From CAIWHR01 sp963846855 (GTDB lineage: Bacteria; Pseudomonadota; Gammaproteobacteria; Burkholderiales; Casimicrobiaceae), in contig CAWJXK010000004.1 in the NCBI GenBank assembly GCA_963846855.1, positions 496,001 through 560,000 of the forward strand: DNA of 64,000 bases, written 5' to 3'. The stretch's first letter is position 1. Each line of letters starts with the position of its first letter. Below, piece after piece: positions 51,549 to 61,847 of this stretch. The notes under the pieces were generated by a model. The model had not been told where the DNA came from. It ran no database searches and was given only the letters and a program-made list of their open reading frames with translations. A program made the translations under genes and the position numbers.

Positions 51549-52379
51549 ATGACACGCATCATTGCGGTCGCGAACCAGAAGGGCGGCGTCGGCAAGACCA
51601 CGACCGCGGTCAATCTCGCGGCGTCGCTCGTCGCGATGAAGCGGCGCGTGCTGCTGGTCGACCTCGACCCGCAAGGCAACGCGACGACCGGCGCGGGGCT
51701 CGACAAGCGCTCGTTCCAGGCGACCGTGTATCAGGTGCTCCTGGGCGAGTGCAAGATCGCCGACGTCCGCGTCGCGTCGCCGTCCGGCGGCTTCGACCTC
51801 GTGCCGGCGAACCGCGAGCTTGCCGGCGCCGAAGTGGAGCTGGTCGAATTGCCGGAGCGCGAGATGCGCCTGAAGGACGCGCTCGCCGAGGCGCTGCAGT
51901 CGATGCGCACGGCGATCTCCGAAGTCGCGCAGGAATACGATTTCATCCTGCTCGATTGTCCGCCGTCGCTTTCGCTCTTAACGCTGAACGGCCTTTGCGC
52001 CGCCGACTCGGTGCTGATCCCGATGCAATGCGAGTATTACGCGCTCGAAGGGCTCTCCGACCTCGTGCAGACCGTGAAGAAGGTCCGCGCGCATCTCAAT
52101 CCCCGACTCGAGATCGAGGGCCTGCTGCGCACGATGTACGACCCGCGCAACACGCTCGCGCAGAACGTCGCCGCCGAGCTCGAGCGGCATTTTGGCGACA
52201 AGCTCTTTCGCACGATCGTGCCGCGCAACGTGCGCCTCGCCGAAGCGCCGTCGCACGGGATCCCGGCGCTGCATCTGGACAAGAACTCGAAGGGCGCGCA
52301 GGCCTATCTCGCGCTCGCGGGCGAGATGCTGCGGCGAATGGAAGCGTCCGCGGCGCCGTCCGACGTCGCCGCCGCCTGA
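51549..52379 (+). CDS. parA: chromosome-partitioning ATPase ParA (Soj)
   Basis: 276 aa deviant-Walker ATPase: KGGVGKTTTAVNLAASL with the signature and P-loop lysines (K11, K16), VDLDPQGNATTG (A'), and the Walker B ILLDCPPSLSLLT. It forms nucleoid-bound gradients that move ParB-parS complexes apart. No N-terminal HTH, so it is the short chromosomal (type Ib-like) form. parB starts 23 bp after it. Confidence 0.97.
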   Translation: MTRIIAVANQKGGVGKTTTAVNLAASLVAMKRRVLLVDLDPQGNATTGAGLDKRSFQATVYQVLLGECKIADVRVASPSGGFDLVPANRELAGAEVELVELPEREMRLKDALAEALQSMRTAISEVAQEYDFILLDCPPSLSLLTLNGLCAADSVLIPMQCEYYALEGLSDLVQTVKKVRAHLNPRLEIEGLLRTMYDPRNTLAQNVAAELERHFGDKLFRTIVPRNVRLAEAPSHGIPALHLDKNSKGAQAYLALAGEMLRRMEASAAPSDVAAA

Positions 52380-52402
52380 AGCAAACCGCAGGAGTCACCG
52401 GA

Positions 52403-53257
52403 ATGATCCGACCGAAGGGCCTGGGCCGCGGCCTCGATGCGCTGCTCGGTGGCGCCGACGAGGCGACGTCCACCGAATCGCTGCAGATGCTCGTGATCGA
52501 TCGCATCCGGCCGGGCAAATATCAGCCACGCACACGGATGGACGACGCGTCCCTCGCCGAGCTCGCGAATTCGATCCGCGAGCAGGGGATCATGCAGCCG
52601 ATCCTCGTGCGCCCGGTCGAGGGCGGCGGCTTCGAGATCATCGCCGGCGAACGCCGCTGGCGCGCCGCGCAGCGCGCCGGGCTCACTTCCGTTCCCGCAC
52701 TGGTGAGGTCGGTCCCCGATCAGGCGGCCCTCGCGCTGGCGCTGATCGAGAACATCCAGCGCGAGGATCTCAATCCGCTCGAGGAAGCGCAGGGTCTGCA
52801 GCGGCTGATCGACGAATTCGGATTGACGCACGACGCTGCGGCGAAGGCGGTCGGCCGCTCGCGCAGCGCGGTGACGAATCTGCTGCGCCTGCGCGAACTC
52901 GCGAAGCCGGTGCAGGAATATCTGCTCTCGGGGCAGCTCGACATGGGGCATGCGCGCTCGCTGTTGAGCCTCAGCGCGGGACAGCAGGTCGCAGCGGCCG
53001 CGCGCGTCGTCGCGCAGGGCCTTTCGGTGCGCGAGACCGAGCGGCTCGCGCATCGGATGGCGCATCCGGCGAAACACAAGGCAAAGAGCGGCCCACGCGC
53101 CGCCGATCCGGATCTCGCGCGGCTTACCACCGAGCTCGCCGATGCGCTCGGGGCGAAAGTCGCGATCGAGGCTGGCAGGGCCGGCGCGGGGCGCGTCGTC
53201 ATTTCGTATTCGAGCCTCGAGCAGCTCGACGGGATTCTCGCCAGGCTGCGCAAGTAG
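52403..53257 (+). CDS. parB: chromosome-partitioning protein ParB
   Basis: 284 aa from the ATG at 52403 (MIRPKGLGRGLDALLGG). The short N-terminus is the ParA-stimulating segment (KGLGRGLDALL). The CTP-binding domain has AGERRWRA (81-88) and ENIQREDLNPLEEA (116-129). The HTH (DAAAKAVGRSRSAVTNLLRL) reads parS, and the C-terminal dimerisation domain ends GILARLRK. The two parS sites are at 48745-48818, so a complete ParABS system lies within 8.5 kb. Confidence 0.97.
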   Translation: MIRPKGLGRGLDALLGGADEATSTESLQMLVIDRIRPGKYQPRTRMDDASLAELANSIREQGIMQPILVRPVEGGGFEIIAGERRWRAAQRAGLTSVPALVRSVPDQAALALALIENIQREDLNPLEEAQGLQRLIDEFGLTHDAAAKAVGRSRSAVTNLLRLRELAKPVQEYLLSGQLDMGHARSLLSLSAGQQVAAAARVVAQGLSVRETERLAHRMAHPAKHKAKSGPRAADPDLARLTTELADALGAKVAIEAGRAGAGRVVISYSSLEQLDGILARLRK

Positions 53258-53270
53258 CCACGCGCCCGGA

Positions 53271-54092
53271 TCAGGGCGGACCACCGCCGATGTTCATTGC
53301 GGGTGACGCGTCGGGTGAGGGCGACTTCGCGGCAACGCGGCCCGATTCGATTCCGCGATTGCGGCCCTCGGGGGTCGCAAAGGCCGAATCCGACCACCAT
53401 CCTTCCTCGCCCGGACCGTCGCCCACGCGATATTCGATGAGGGCTCCGGCGAATGTGCCCGCACAGGCAGGATTGAGGCGATAACGCATGCTCTGCTGGG
53501 GGCCGATCGAATAGCGGTAATACCCCTGATCGGTTTCGGAATGCATCGCGCAGGCCCGCCAGCCGTCGGCGGCCGTCGCATCCGGCATGACCTTCGCCAA
53601 TGCGACCGTTCTCCACGCGGACGAGCCGTTGGTCACCACCACCGCGACGCCCTCATCCACAACTGAAAGCATCGGAGGCACTTCGCCGGGCGCGCCGTGT
53701 GCCTTGGATTTCAGCGATTTGATCCACGCGGCTCGCATTCGCCCCCGCTCCTGCGCAGCGTCGTTCGAGGACCGGATGGCGCGCGCCTCGGCCATGTGCG
53801 ACAGAGTAACCGGCACCGCGTAGGCGGCGACACCAATCGTCAGCGCGACGCCGTCCCAGATCAGTCGACGACGGAAGGGTGGGCCGCTCCGCATCATCGC
53901 GAGCCAATAGCAGACACCGACGCCCAATCCCGCGACCGCGCCGGCGACGAGCCAGGGTATGCCGCTCAAGTCGACGCAATGGCTGAACGAACAACCCAGC
54001 CAGTACACGCCCCAGAAAGCGGCGAATCCCAATCCAATCGCAACCGGGATCTCGAACAGGCTGAGACCTACGCGGGCGGCATCGGGATGCAT
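53271..54092 (-). CDS. membrane protein of unknown function
   Basis: 273 aa from the ATG at 54092, preceded by a strong AAGGAGG at the right distance; in-frame ATGs further upstream lack this. Three hydrophobic segments occupy about residues 12-35, 45-70 and 78-100, followed by a ~170-residue soluble domain with two Cys (WRACAMHS and NPACAGTF) and many aromatics. The soluble part would be extracytoplasmic or cytoplasmic depending on topology. No family is recognised. Convergent with parB (13-bp gap). Function unknown. Confidence 0.75.
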   Translation of the reverse strand: MHPDAARVGLSLFEIPVAIGLGFAAFWGVYWLGCSFSHCVDLSGIPWLVAGAVAGLGVGVCYWLAMMRSGPPFRRRLIWDGVALTIGVAAYAVPVTLSHMAEARAIRSSNDAAQERGRMRAAWIKSLKSKAHGAPGEVPPMLSVVDEGVAVVVTNGSSAWRTVALAKVMPDATAADGWRACAMHSETDQGYYRYSIGPQQSMRYRLNPACAGTFAGALIEYRVGDGPGEEGWWSDSAFATPEGRNRGIESGRVAAKSPSPDASPAMNIGGGPP

Positions 54093-54392
54093 GACGTCAA
54101 CCCTCCTTGGGAACATCAACGTGCATGCCGGCGAGAACGGGTTACCGCGCGGGCGCGGGCGTTCCGCTCAGCCATCGGCCTCTCCCACCAGTGACGTCTG
54201 TCGACGGTTCTTGTCGTCGGCCGACCTCCATCGCTCGGCGACGCGCGGCCTCCGCATCGCGTCAGCATGGTTCTGCATCGGCGTGTCGGCCGCCACCCGT
54301 GCTCGCAGACGCGAGCTTCGCTCCTTGGCTTCGCCCTGCTCGCGCGGGTGTCCTCGGGCCTTGGCTCGGCCTCACGGCCTCGCCCGCCTCGC
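54093..54392. repeat. intergenic GC-rich hairpin tract related to 21205-21383
   Basis: 300 bp without a gene between the membrane protein and the peroxiredoxin gene. From ~54305 to 54392 it contains GAGCTTCGCTC and GGCTTCGCCC hairpin units, a GCGCGGG-GTCCT segment and CTCACGGC-type ends, like the repeat after DUF4390. It begins directly at the stop codon of the peroxiredoxin gene. Confidence 0.5.
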
Positions 54393-54899
54393 TCAGTCGA
54401 GCTGCTTTAGCATCGTGTCGGCGTCGGACACCTCGAACTTGCCCGGCGCCTCGATGTTGAGCGTCTTCACGACGCCGTTGTCGACCAGCATCGAGAAGCG
54501 CTGGCAGCGCGTGCCCATCCCGCGCGCATTGAGATCGAGCTCGAGTCCCAGCGCCTTGGTGTAGGCGGCGCTGCCGTCGCCCATCATGCGCACCTTGCCG
54601 CCGGATTTCTGGTCGCGCGCCCACGCGCCCATCACGAACGCGTCGTTGACCGACATGCAGATGACTTCGTCGACGCCCTTCGCCTTCAGCTTGTCGCGGT
54701 TGGCGACGTAGCCCGGCACGTGCTTCGCCGAGCAGGTGGGCGTGAACGCCCCGGGCAACCCGAAGACGACGACCTTCTTGCCGCGCGTCAGATCGTCGAC
54801 CTTGAATTCGTTCGGGCCGATGCTGCAGCCGTTGCCCTCGACTTCGATGAACTCTGACAGCGTGCCTGCCGGAAGCTTGTCGCCTACCTTGATCGTCAT
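54393..54899 (-). CDS. peroxiredoxin, Prx5-like
   Basis: 168 aa from the ATG at 54899; the longer open frame to 55676 is opposite the BNR gene and is not real. The peroxidatic Cys56 lies in GLPGAFTPTCSAKHVPGY, and the downstream FVMGAWARDQ and NARGMGTRCQRFSMLVDNGVV segments match the Prx5/AhpE-like redoxin group. It reduces hydrogen or alkyl peroxides in the cytosol; the source of electrons (thioredoxin, glutaredoxin or glutathione) is not shown. Divergent from the BNR-repeat gene across 136 bp. Confidence 0.93.
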   Translation of the reverse strand: MTIKVGDKLPAGTLSEFIEVEGNGCSIGPNEFKVDDLTRGKKVVVFGLPGAFTPTCSAKHVPGYVANRDKLKAKGVDEVICMSVNDAFVMGAWARDQKSGGKVRMMGDGSAAYTKALGLELDLNARGMGTRCQRFSMLVDNGVVKTLNIEAPGKFEVSDADTMLKQLD

Positions 54900-55035
54900 G
54901 CCTTGCTCCTTGCGTTGAGAGTGTCGTGCGGAATCATGGAGAATCGCAGCCTTCGTGCGCGATTTCAACCCCTGCCTCTTGCCGGCTTTGCGCGGGAGAG
55001 GTAGCGTAGCCGGCTCGAAAGTTCCGGAGGCGACG

Positions 55036-56184
55036 ATGACGACAGGAGCGAAGAAAAGCGCGGGTACGGCTCGCCGGCCGCAGGGCACGACGCTGCTCAT
55101 CGCGACACGAAAGGGCCTCTGGACGCTGGCGAGTGACACCACGCGACGCACGTGGAAACTCGGGGGCCCGCAATTTCTCGGCAACATCGTGCACCACGCG
55201 GTGCTCGATCCGCGCGACCGCAGGACGCTCCTCGCCGCGGCGCGCACGGGCCATCTCGGTCCGACCGTGTTCCGTTCGACGGACCGCGGCAAGACGTGGA
55301 AGGAGGCGACCACGCCTCCCGCGTTCAAGCCGGGCGGCACGCGCAGCGTCGACCACACGTTCTGGCTCACGCCGGGCCACGCCTCGCAGATCGGCGTCTG
55401 GTACGCCGGCACGTCGCCGCAGGGGCTCTTCCGCTCGACCGACGGCGGCGCGAGCTGGTCCGGTGTCGACGGCTTCAACGAGCATCCGCGCCGCAAGGAC
55501 TGGTGCGGCGGCGACAAGGACGGCACGCCGGACGGGCCGAAACTGCATTCGATCCTCGTCGACCCGCGCGACGCGAAGCACATGTATATCGGGATGTCCG
55601 GCGGCGGCATCTTCGAATCGCACAACGCCGGCGCCGACTGGCATCCGCTCAATGCGGGCGTGCGCGCCGATTTCATGCCCGATCCCTATCCGGAGTACGG
55701 GCATGACCCGCATTGCATGCGGATGCATCCGCTCGCGCCCGATCGGCTCTATCACCAGAATCATTGCGGGATCTATCGTCTGGATCGGCCGGCCACGCGC
55801 TGGACCGAGATCGGCGTGACGATGCCGAAATCGGTGGGCTCGATCGGCCTGCCGATGGTGTTGCATCCGCGCGATCCGGACACGCTCTGGGTGTTCCCGA
55901 TGGACGGGACGAGCGTCTGGCCGCGCGTTTCCCCGGGGGGCAAGCCCGCCGCCTACCGCTCGGTCAACGGCGGAAAGTCCTGGCAGCGCCAGGCGTCGGG
56001 GTTTCCGGCGGCGCAGGCCTGGTGGACGGTCAAGCGGCAGGCGATGACGGCGGACGACGCCGCCACCGTGGGCGTGTACTTCGGCACTACGAGCGGCGAG
56101 GTCTGGGGCAGCAAGGACGAGGGACGCACGTGGAAATGCCTCGCCCGGCATTTGCCGGAGATCTACGCGGTCGAGTCGGCCTAG
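55036..56184 (+). CDS. BNR-repeat beta-propeller protein (sialidase-like fold)
   Basis: 382 aa from the ATG at 55036, preceded by CCGGAGG. No signal peptide is seen, so it is probably cytosolic. Several Asp-box (BNR) repeats are visible: STDRGKTWKE, STDGGASWSG, HNAGADWHP, VNGGKSWQR and SKDEGRTWKC, which mark a sialidase/VPS10-type propeller. The Arg triad and catalytic Tyr of true sialidases are not evident, so enzymatic sialidase activity is doubtful. It is followed 40 bp later by a ThiS/MoaD-like gene, a pairing that suggests a shared role that I cannot define. Confidence 0.8.
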   Translation: MTTGAKKSAGTARRPQGTTLLIATRKGLWTLASDTTRRTWKLGGPQFLGNIVHHAVLDPRDRRTLLAAARTGHLGPTVFRSTDRGKTWKEATTPPAFKPGGTRSVDHTFWLTPGHASQIGVWYAGTSPQGLFRSTDGGASWSGVDGFNEHPRRKDWCGGDKDGTPDGPKLHSILVDPRDAKHMYIGMSGGGIFESHNAGADWHPLNAGVRADFMPDPYPEYGHDPHCMRMHPLAPDRLYHQNHCGIYRLDRPATRWTEIGVTMPKSVGSIGLPMVLHPRDPDTLWVFPMDGTSVWPRVSPGGKPAAYRSVNGGKSWQRQASGFPAAQAWWTVKRQAMTADDAATVGVYFGTTSGEVWGSKDEGRTWKCLARHLPEIYAVESA

Positions 56185-56224
56185 CGCCCTCAATGCACGA
56201 AGGCGTGGCCTGGGGCAACGAAGC

Positions 56225-56497
56225 GTGAACGTCCGCATCCCGGGCCTGCTGCGCTCCTACACGAATGGCGCGCAAACCGTTGACGTCGACACCGCGTCCG
56301 CCGCGCCGACGCTGGCCGACGCGCTCGCCGCGCTGAACGATCGCTTTCCGGGCTTTCAATTTCGCATCGTCGACGAGCAGGGCGCGATCCGGGCACACAT
56401 CAAGATCTTCGTCGACGGCGTGCTCGCGCGCGACCTCGCGACGCCGGTTCGTCCGGACGGCGAGCTCATGATCGTCGGCGCGCTGTCGGGCGGATAG
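56225..56497 (+). CDS. MoaD/ThiS-family ubiquitin-like sulfur carrier
   Basis: 90 aa from the GTG at 56225. The beta-grasp pattern is visible (RIPGLLRSYTNG, LADALAALNDRFPGF, HIKIFVDGVLARDLATPV) and the protein ends in the required Gly-Gly (GALSGG). The C-terminal Gly would be adenylated and thiocarboxylated. No E1-like activating enzyme, moaE or thiG is adjacent. It is paired with the BNR-propeller gene upstream rather than with cofactor genes, so its sulfur acceptor is unknown. Confidence 0.85.
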   Translation: MNVRIPGLLRSYTNGAQTVDVDTASAAPTLADALAALNDRFPGFQFRIVDEQGAIRAHIKIFVDGVLARDLATPVRPDGELMIVGALSGG

Positions 56498-56560
56498 CGA
56501 CGAGGTAAATCCGACTGAAGTTGCGGGGCTTTACGCGTCCGTTTGCACCGCAACATTTCA

Positions 56561-56590
56561 TTGCGGAGCACCGCGGCAAACCGCTATAAT
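56561..56590 (+). promoter_or_regulatory. atp operon promoter
   Basis: A -35 TTGCGG (56561-56566), 18-bp spacer, and a perfect -10 TATAAT (56585-56590), 30 bp before the atpI start. It is the only good sigma-70 match between the ThiS-like gene and the atp operon. Confidence 0.7.
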
Positions 56591-56619
56591 TTCGCGTTTG
56601 CTTTTGCCCGAAGCGCCTG

Positions 56620-57063
56620 GTGACAAAACTTCGGGAAAACGTTCGCGCGCGCCGCGTGATTCCCCCGCTCAAGACCCGGCCCATCCGCACCGTTTTGAGG
56701 TGGCAAATCATCGTCACGGCACTCGCCGCGGCGGTGGCGGGCGCGGTGGCGGGAGTGCCGGGGGCCGTGTCGGCGCTCCTCGGCGGCGGTGTGAATCTCG
56801 CGGCAGGATTCGCGTATGCGTTCCTGCTGGGGCTGGGCCTCGGCAACACGCCGGTGCCCGGCGCGGCAACGACGCTGATCGCGCTGTTCCGGGCGGAGGC
56901 GGGCAAGGTCGTCGTGATCGTGGTTGGACTGTGGCTCGCGCTGACGGCCTATCCGGAGGTCATTCCGGCCGCCGTGATCGCGACCTTCATTGCGACGGTG
57001 GTCGTGTTCAGCATGGCATTTTTCGTGAGCGACGGGCAACCGGGAAAGCAAGGCGATGGCTGA
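56620..57063 (+). CDS. atpI: ATP synthase subunit I
   Basis: 147 aa from the GTG at 56620. Four hydrophobic helices (about residues 27-48, 50-75, 95-113 and 115-137) with the AtpI-like LGGGVNLAAGFAYAFL. It helps assemble the c-ring. Its position as first gene of the operon and an 8-bp overlap with atpB confirm the call; the sequence alone is weakly conserved. Confidence 0.88.
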   Translation: MTKLRENVRARRVIPPLKTRPIRTVLRWQIIVTALAAAVAGAVAGVPGAVSALLGGGVNLAAGFAYAFLLGLGLGNTPVPGAATTLIALFRAEAGKVVVIVVGLWLALTAYPEVIPAAVIATFIATVVVFSMAFFVSDGQPGKQGDG

Positions 57064-57880
57064 AGGCACTGAACTCAATCCCACCGAGTACATCCAGCAT
57101 CACCTCACGTTCCTCGCGCGGCCTGTGCACGAAGGCGGCGGGTTCTGGACGCTGCACTGGGACACGTTGCTGACGACACTCGTCCTCGGGGTCGTCACGA
57201 TCGGATTTCTCTGGCTCGTGACGCGCAAGGCGACGTCCGGCGTGCCGTCGAAGACGCAGGCGTTCGTCGAGTTGGCGGTGGGCTTCGTCAACGGAGAGGT
57301 CAAGGGGATCTACCACGGCGAGAGCAAGATCGTCGCGCCGATTGCGCTGACGACGTTCGTGCTGGTCCTGATGATGAACGCGATGGACTTCCTGCCCATC
57401 GACATCATGTCGTGGCTCTACGAGCACGTGCTGCATCAGCACACGTGGCGCGGCGTGCCGACCGCCGACGTGAACACGACGTTCGCGCTCGCGCTCTCCG
57501 TCTTCGCCATGATGATTTACTACAGCATCAAGATGAAGGGGCTGGGCGGCTGGCTCTACGAGCTCGTCTCGACGCCGTTCGGGCTGAAGCCGCTGTGGAT
57601 CGCGCCGCTCCTCGCCGTCTTCAACCTGCTGTTCCAGCTCGTCGAGTACGTGTCGAAGCCGCTGTCGCACTCGCTGCGGCTCTACGGCAACATGTACGCC
57701 GGCGAAATCATCTTCATCCTGCTCGGCATGTGGGCCGCCACCGGACTCGCCGGCATCGCGTTCGGCGCGCTGCTGAGCCTCGGCTGGTCGATCTTCCACA
57801 TCCTGATCGTCGTGCTGCAGGCTTACATCTTCATGATGCTGACCATCGTCTACATCTCGATGGCACACGAGCATCACTGA
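57056..57880 (+). CDS. atpB: ATP synthase F0 subunit a
   Basis: 274 aa polytopic membrane protein. The functional Arg lies in SHSLRLYGNMYAGEIIF, followed by the conserved C-terminal helix LSLGWSIFHILIVVLQAYIFMMLTIVYISMA. It provides the proton half-channels against the c-ring. The start overlaps the end of atpI. Confidence 0.97.
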   Translation: MAEGTELNPTEYIQHHLTFLARPVHEGGGFWTLHWDTLLTTLVLGVVTIGFLWLVTRKATSGVPSKTQAFVELAVGFVNGEVKGIYHGESKIVAPIALTTFVLVLMMNAMDFLPIDIMSWLYEHVLHQHTWRGVPTADVNTTFALALSVFAMMIYYSIKMKGLGGWLYELVSTPFGLKPLWIAPLLAVFNLLFQLVEYVSKPLSHSLRLYGNMYAGEIIFILLGMWAATGLAGIAFGALLSLGWSIFHILIVVLQAYIFMMLTIVYISMAHEHH

Positions 57881-57926
57881 CGTTCTGCTTCGCCACACCG
57901 TTCACCCTGCTCAAGAAAGGAAAGAC

Positions 57927-58196
57927 ATGGACCCGCAACTCACCGCAACGATCCTGGCGTACTCCGGCATCGGCATCGGCCTCATCATCGGCCTCGGTGC
58001 CCTGGGCGCCTGCGTCGGCGTCGGCATCATGTGCTCGCGCTTCCTCGAGGGCGCCGCGCGCCAGCCCGAGCTCATGCCCCAGCTGCAGGCCAAGGTTTTC
58101 CTGCTGCTCGGCCTGATCGACGCGTCGTTCATCATCGGCGTCGGTCTCGCATTGTGGTTCGCCGTCGCGAACCCGCTGCTCGGCCAGCTCAAGTAG
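57927..58196 (+). CDS. atpE: ATP synthase F0 subunit c
   Basis: 89 aa hairpin of two membrane helices. The polar loop is ARQPELMPQL (Arg-Gln-Pro), and the proton carboxylate is Asp65 in GLIDASFIIGVG. An Asp rather than a Glu with flanking Na+ ligands points to proton coupling. AAGAAAGG-type ribosome site lies before the ATG, as expected for this highly expressed subunit. Confidence 0.97.
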   Translation: MDPQLTATILAYSGIGIGLIIGLGALGACVGVGIMCSRFLEGAARQPELMPQLQAKVFLLLGLIDASFIIGVGLALWFAVANPLLGQLK

Positions 58197-58232
58197 GGTG
58201 CGTGCCGGACATCACTTGACCGAGGGAAAGCC

Positions 58233-58703
58233 ATGAACATCAATTTCACACTGTTCATGCAGGCCGTCGCGTTCTTCGCGTTCATCATCTTCACGGCGAA
58301 GTACGTGTGGCCGCCGCTGATGCGCGCGATCGAGACGCGGCAGAAGGACATTGCGGACGGCATCGCCGCCGGCGAATCCGGGCGGCAGAACCTCGCGAGC
58401 GCCGAGAAGCGCATCGCCGACATGCTGGCCGAGGCGAAGTCGCGGAGCTCCGAGATCATCGCGCAGGGCGAGAAGCTCAAGAGCGAGACGATCGACGCCG
58501 CCAAGGCCGACGCCAAGGCCGAGGCCGACCGCATCCTCGCCGCGGCGAAGGCCGAGATCGGCCAGGAGATTTCCCGCGCGAAGGAAGCGCTGCGCGGGCA
58601 GGTCGCCGATCTTGCCGTGGCCGGTGCCGCGAAGATCCTGAAGCGCGAAGTCGACCCGAAAGCGCACGCCGACCTGCTGGCGTCGATCCGGCAGCAGCTC
58701 TGA
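58233..58703 (+). CDS. atpF: ATP synthase F0 subunit b
   Basis: 156 aa. One N-terminal membrane helix (INFTLFMQAVAFFAFIIFTAKYVW) followed by a long charged coiled-coil (about 30-150) rich in Ala, Lys and Glu. It is the peripheral stalk linking F0 to F1. Standard length and position between c and delta. Confidence 0.96.
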   Translation: MNINFTLFMQAVAFFAFIIFTAKYVWPPLMRAIETRQKDIADGIAAGESGRQNLASAEKRIADMLAEAKSRSSEIIAQGEKLKSETIDAAKADAKAEADRILAAAKAEIGQEISRAKEALRGQVADLAVAGAAKILKREVDPKAHADLLASIRQQL

Positions 58704-58713
58704 CGGGACCGCG

Positions 58714-59250
58714 ATGGCCGAACTGACGACGATTGCAAGGCCCTACGCCGAAGCGGCATTCCGGCTCGCGCGCGAGGGCAATGCGCTGCCGGTGTGGTCG
58801 CAGATGCTGCGCCTTCTCGCCAGCGTGATCGCCGATCCGAAGGTCGCAGGTGCGCTCGACAATCCGCGGCTTACCACGGGGGACAAGGAAGCGCTGCTGC
58901 TGTCGATCTGCGGCGATCGGCTGGATCCGCAGGGCCGCAGCTTCGTTCGCGTTCTCGTCGAGGCCGATCGCGTCGGCGTCGTGCCGCAGATCGCGGCGCA
59001 GTTCGAACTGCTGAAGGACGACGCTGACGGCCTGGCACGCGCCCAGATCGACAGCGCCTTCCCGCTTTCCGATGCCGAGATCGCGGAACTCAAGACCGCG
59101 CTGGAACGGCATTTTGGCAAGAAGATCGAGACGTCGGTCAATGTCGATCCGGCGCTGATCGGCGGCGCCCGCATCACTGTCGGCGACACCGTGGTGGACG
59201 GCACGATCGAGGCGCAGCTCTCTGCGATGGCGACCCATTTGCGAGCCTAA
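58714..59250 (+). CDS. atpH: ATP synthase F1 subunit delta
   Basis: 178 aa. The N-terminal helical domain begins TIARPYAEAAFRLA, and the C-terminal part has the conserved DPALIGGARITVGDTVVDGTIEAQL. It joins the top of F1 to the b stalk. Starts 10 bp after atpF. Confidence 0.96.
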   Translation: MAELTTIARPYAEAAFRLAREGNALPVWSQMLRLLASVIADPKVAGALDNPRLTTGDKEALLLSICGDRLDPQGRSFVRVLVEADRVGVVPQIAAQFELLKDDADGLARAQIDSAFPLSDAEIAELKTALERHFGKKIETSVNVDPALIGGARITVGDTVVDGTIEAQLSAMATHLRA

Positions 59251-59304
59251 CTGAAACTACCGTGACGCCGGCGCAATCACGCGCCGGCGCGCCGCGAGGA
59301 CATC

Positions 59305-60846
<1,542 letters not shown>

Positions 60847-60893
60847 CCGATTGAAGTAGCCGGAAGGCACGCGACGGGCGACAAGGGCGGAAC

Positions 60894-61787
60894 ATGGCAG
60901 GCTCGAAAGAAATAAGAACCAAGATCAAGAGCGTGCAGAGCACGCGCAAGATCACCAAGGCGATGGAGATGGTCTCGGCCTCGAAGATGAAAAAGGCCCA
61001 GGACCGGATGCGCGCATCGCGGCCCTACGTCGTGCGGGCGCTGCAGATCGCGATGCACATCGCCAAGGCGAACACCGAGTACCGGCACCCGTTCCTCGTG
61101 CGCCGCGAGGCGACGAAGCGCGTCGGCGCGATCGTGGTGACCACCGACAAGGGACTGTGCGGCGGCCTCAACACCAACGTGCTGCGGCTCGTGCTGCAGC
61201 AGCACAAGGAATGGAAGGCGAAGGGCATCGACGTCGACTACGTTGCCATCGGCAACAAGGGCCTCGGGTTCCTGCAGCGGCTTGGCGCCAACGTCATCGC
61301 GAGCGCGGTCCAGCTCGGCGACCGGCCGCATCTCGATCGGATGGTCGGGCCGGTGAAAGTGCTGCTCGACAAGTACATGGCCGGCACGATCGACGAGGTC
61401 CACGTCTACTTCACGACGTTCATCAACACGATGAAGCAGGAGGCCCGGCACGGAACCATGCTGCCGATTCCCGAGGAGTTCCGCTCCCCGGGGGCAGGCG
61501 AAATCTTCCGCCCCGACACGCAGGCGGGATCGTGGGACTACATCTACGAGCCCGATGCCAAGCAGCTGCTCGATGCAATGATGCTTCGCTACGTCGAGGC
61601 GCTGGTGTTCCAGATGGTCAACGAGAACATGGCCTCGGAGCAGTCGGCGCGGATGGTGGCGATGAAGGCCGCCTCCGACAATGCCGGAACCATCATCGAC
61701 GAGCTGCAGCTCATCTACAACAAGACGCGCCAGGCCGCCATCACCAAGGAGCTCGCCGAGATCGTCGGCGGCGCCGCGGCAGTCTGA
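60894..61787 (+). CDS. atpG: ATP synthase F1 subunit gamma
   Basis: 297 aa central-stalk subunit. The N-terminal coiled coil starts KEIRTKIKSVQSTRKITKAMEMVSASKM, the middle has TTDKGLCGGLNTNV, and the C-terminal helix ends ITKELAEIVGGAAA. It turns inside the alpha3beta3 ring. Slightly longer than many relatives; no defect seen. Confidence 0.97.
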   Translation: MAGSKEIRTKIKSVQSTRKITKAMEMVSASKMKKAQDRMRASRPYVVRALQIAMHIAKANTEYRHPFLVRREATKRVGAIVVTTDKGLCGGLNTNVLRLVLQQHKEWKAKGIDVDYVAIGNKGLGFLQRLGANVIASAVQLGDRPHLDRMVGPVKVLLDKYMAGTIDEVHVYFTTFINTMKQEARHGTMLPIPEEFRSPGAGEIFRPDTQAGSWDYIYEPDAKQLLDAMMLRYVEALVFQMVNENMASEQSARMVAMKAASDNAGTIIDELQLIYNKTRQAAITKELAEIVGGAAAV

Positions 61788-61847
61788 CGCAAAGCAGAAT
61801 CCATCCGGACCCGAATTGACAATGCAGAGCGGAACACCGAGGACATC

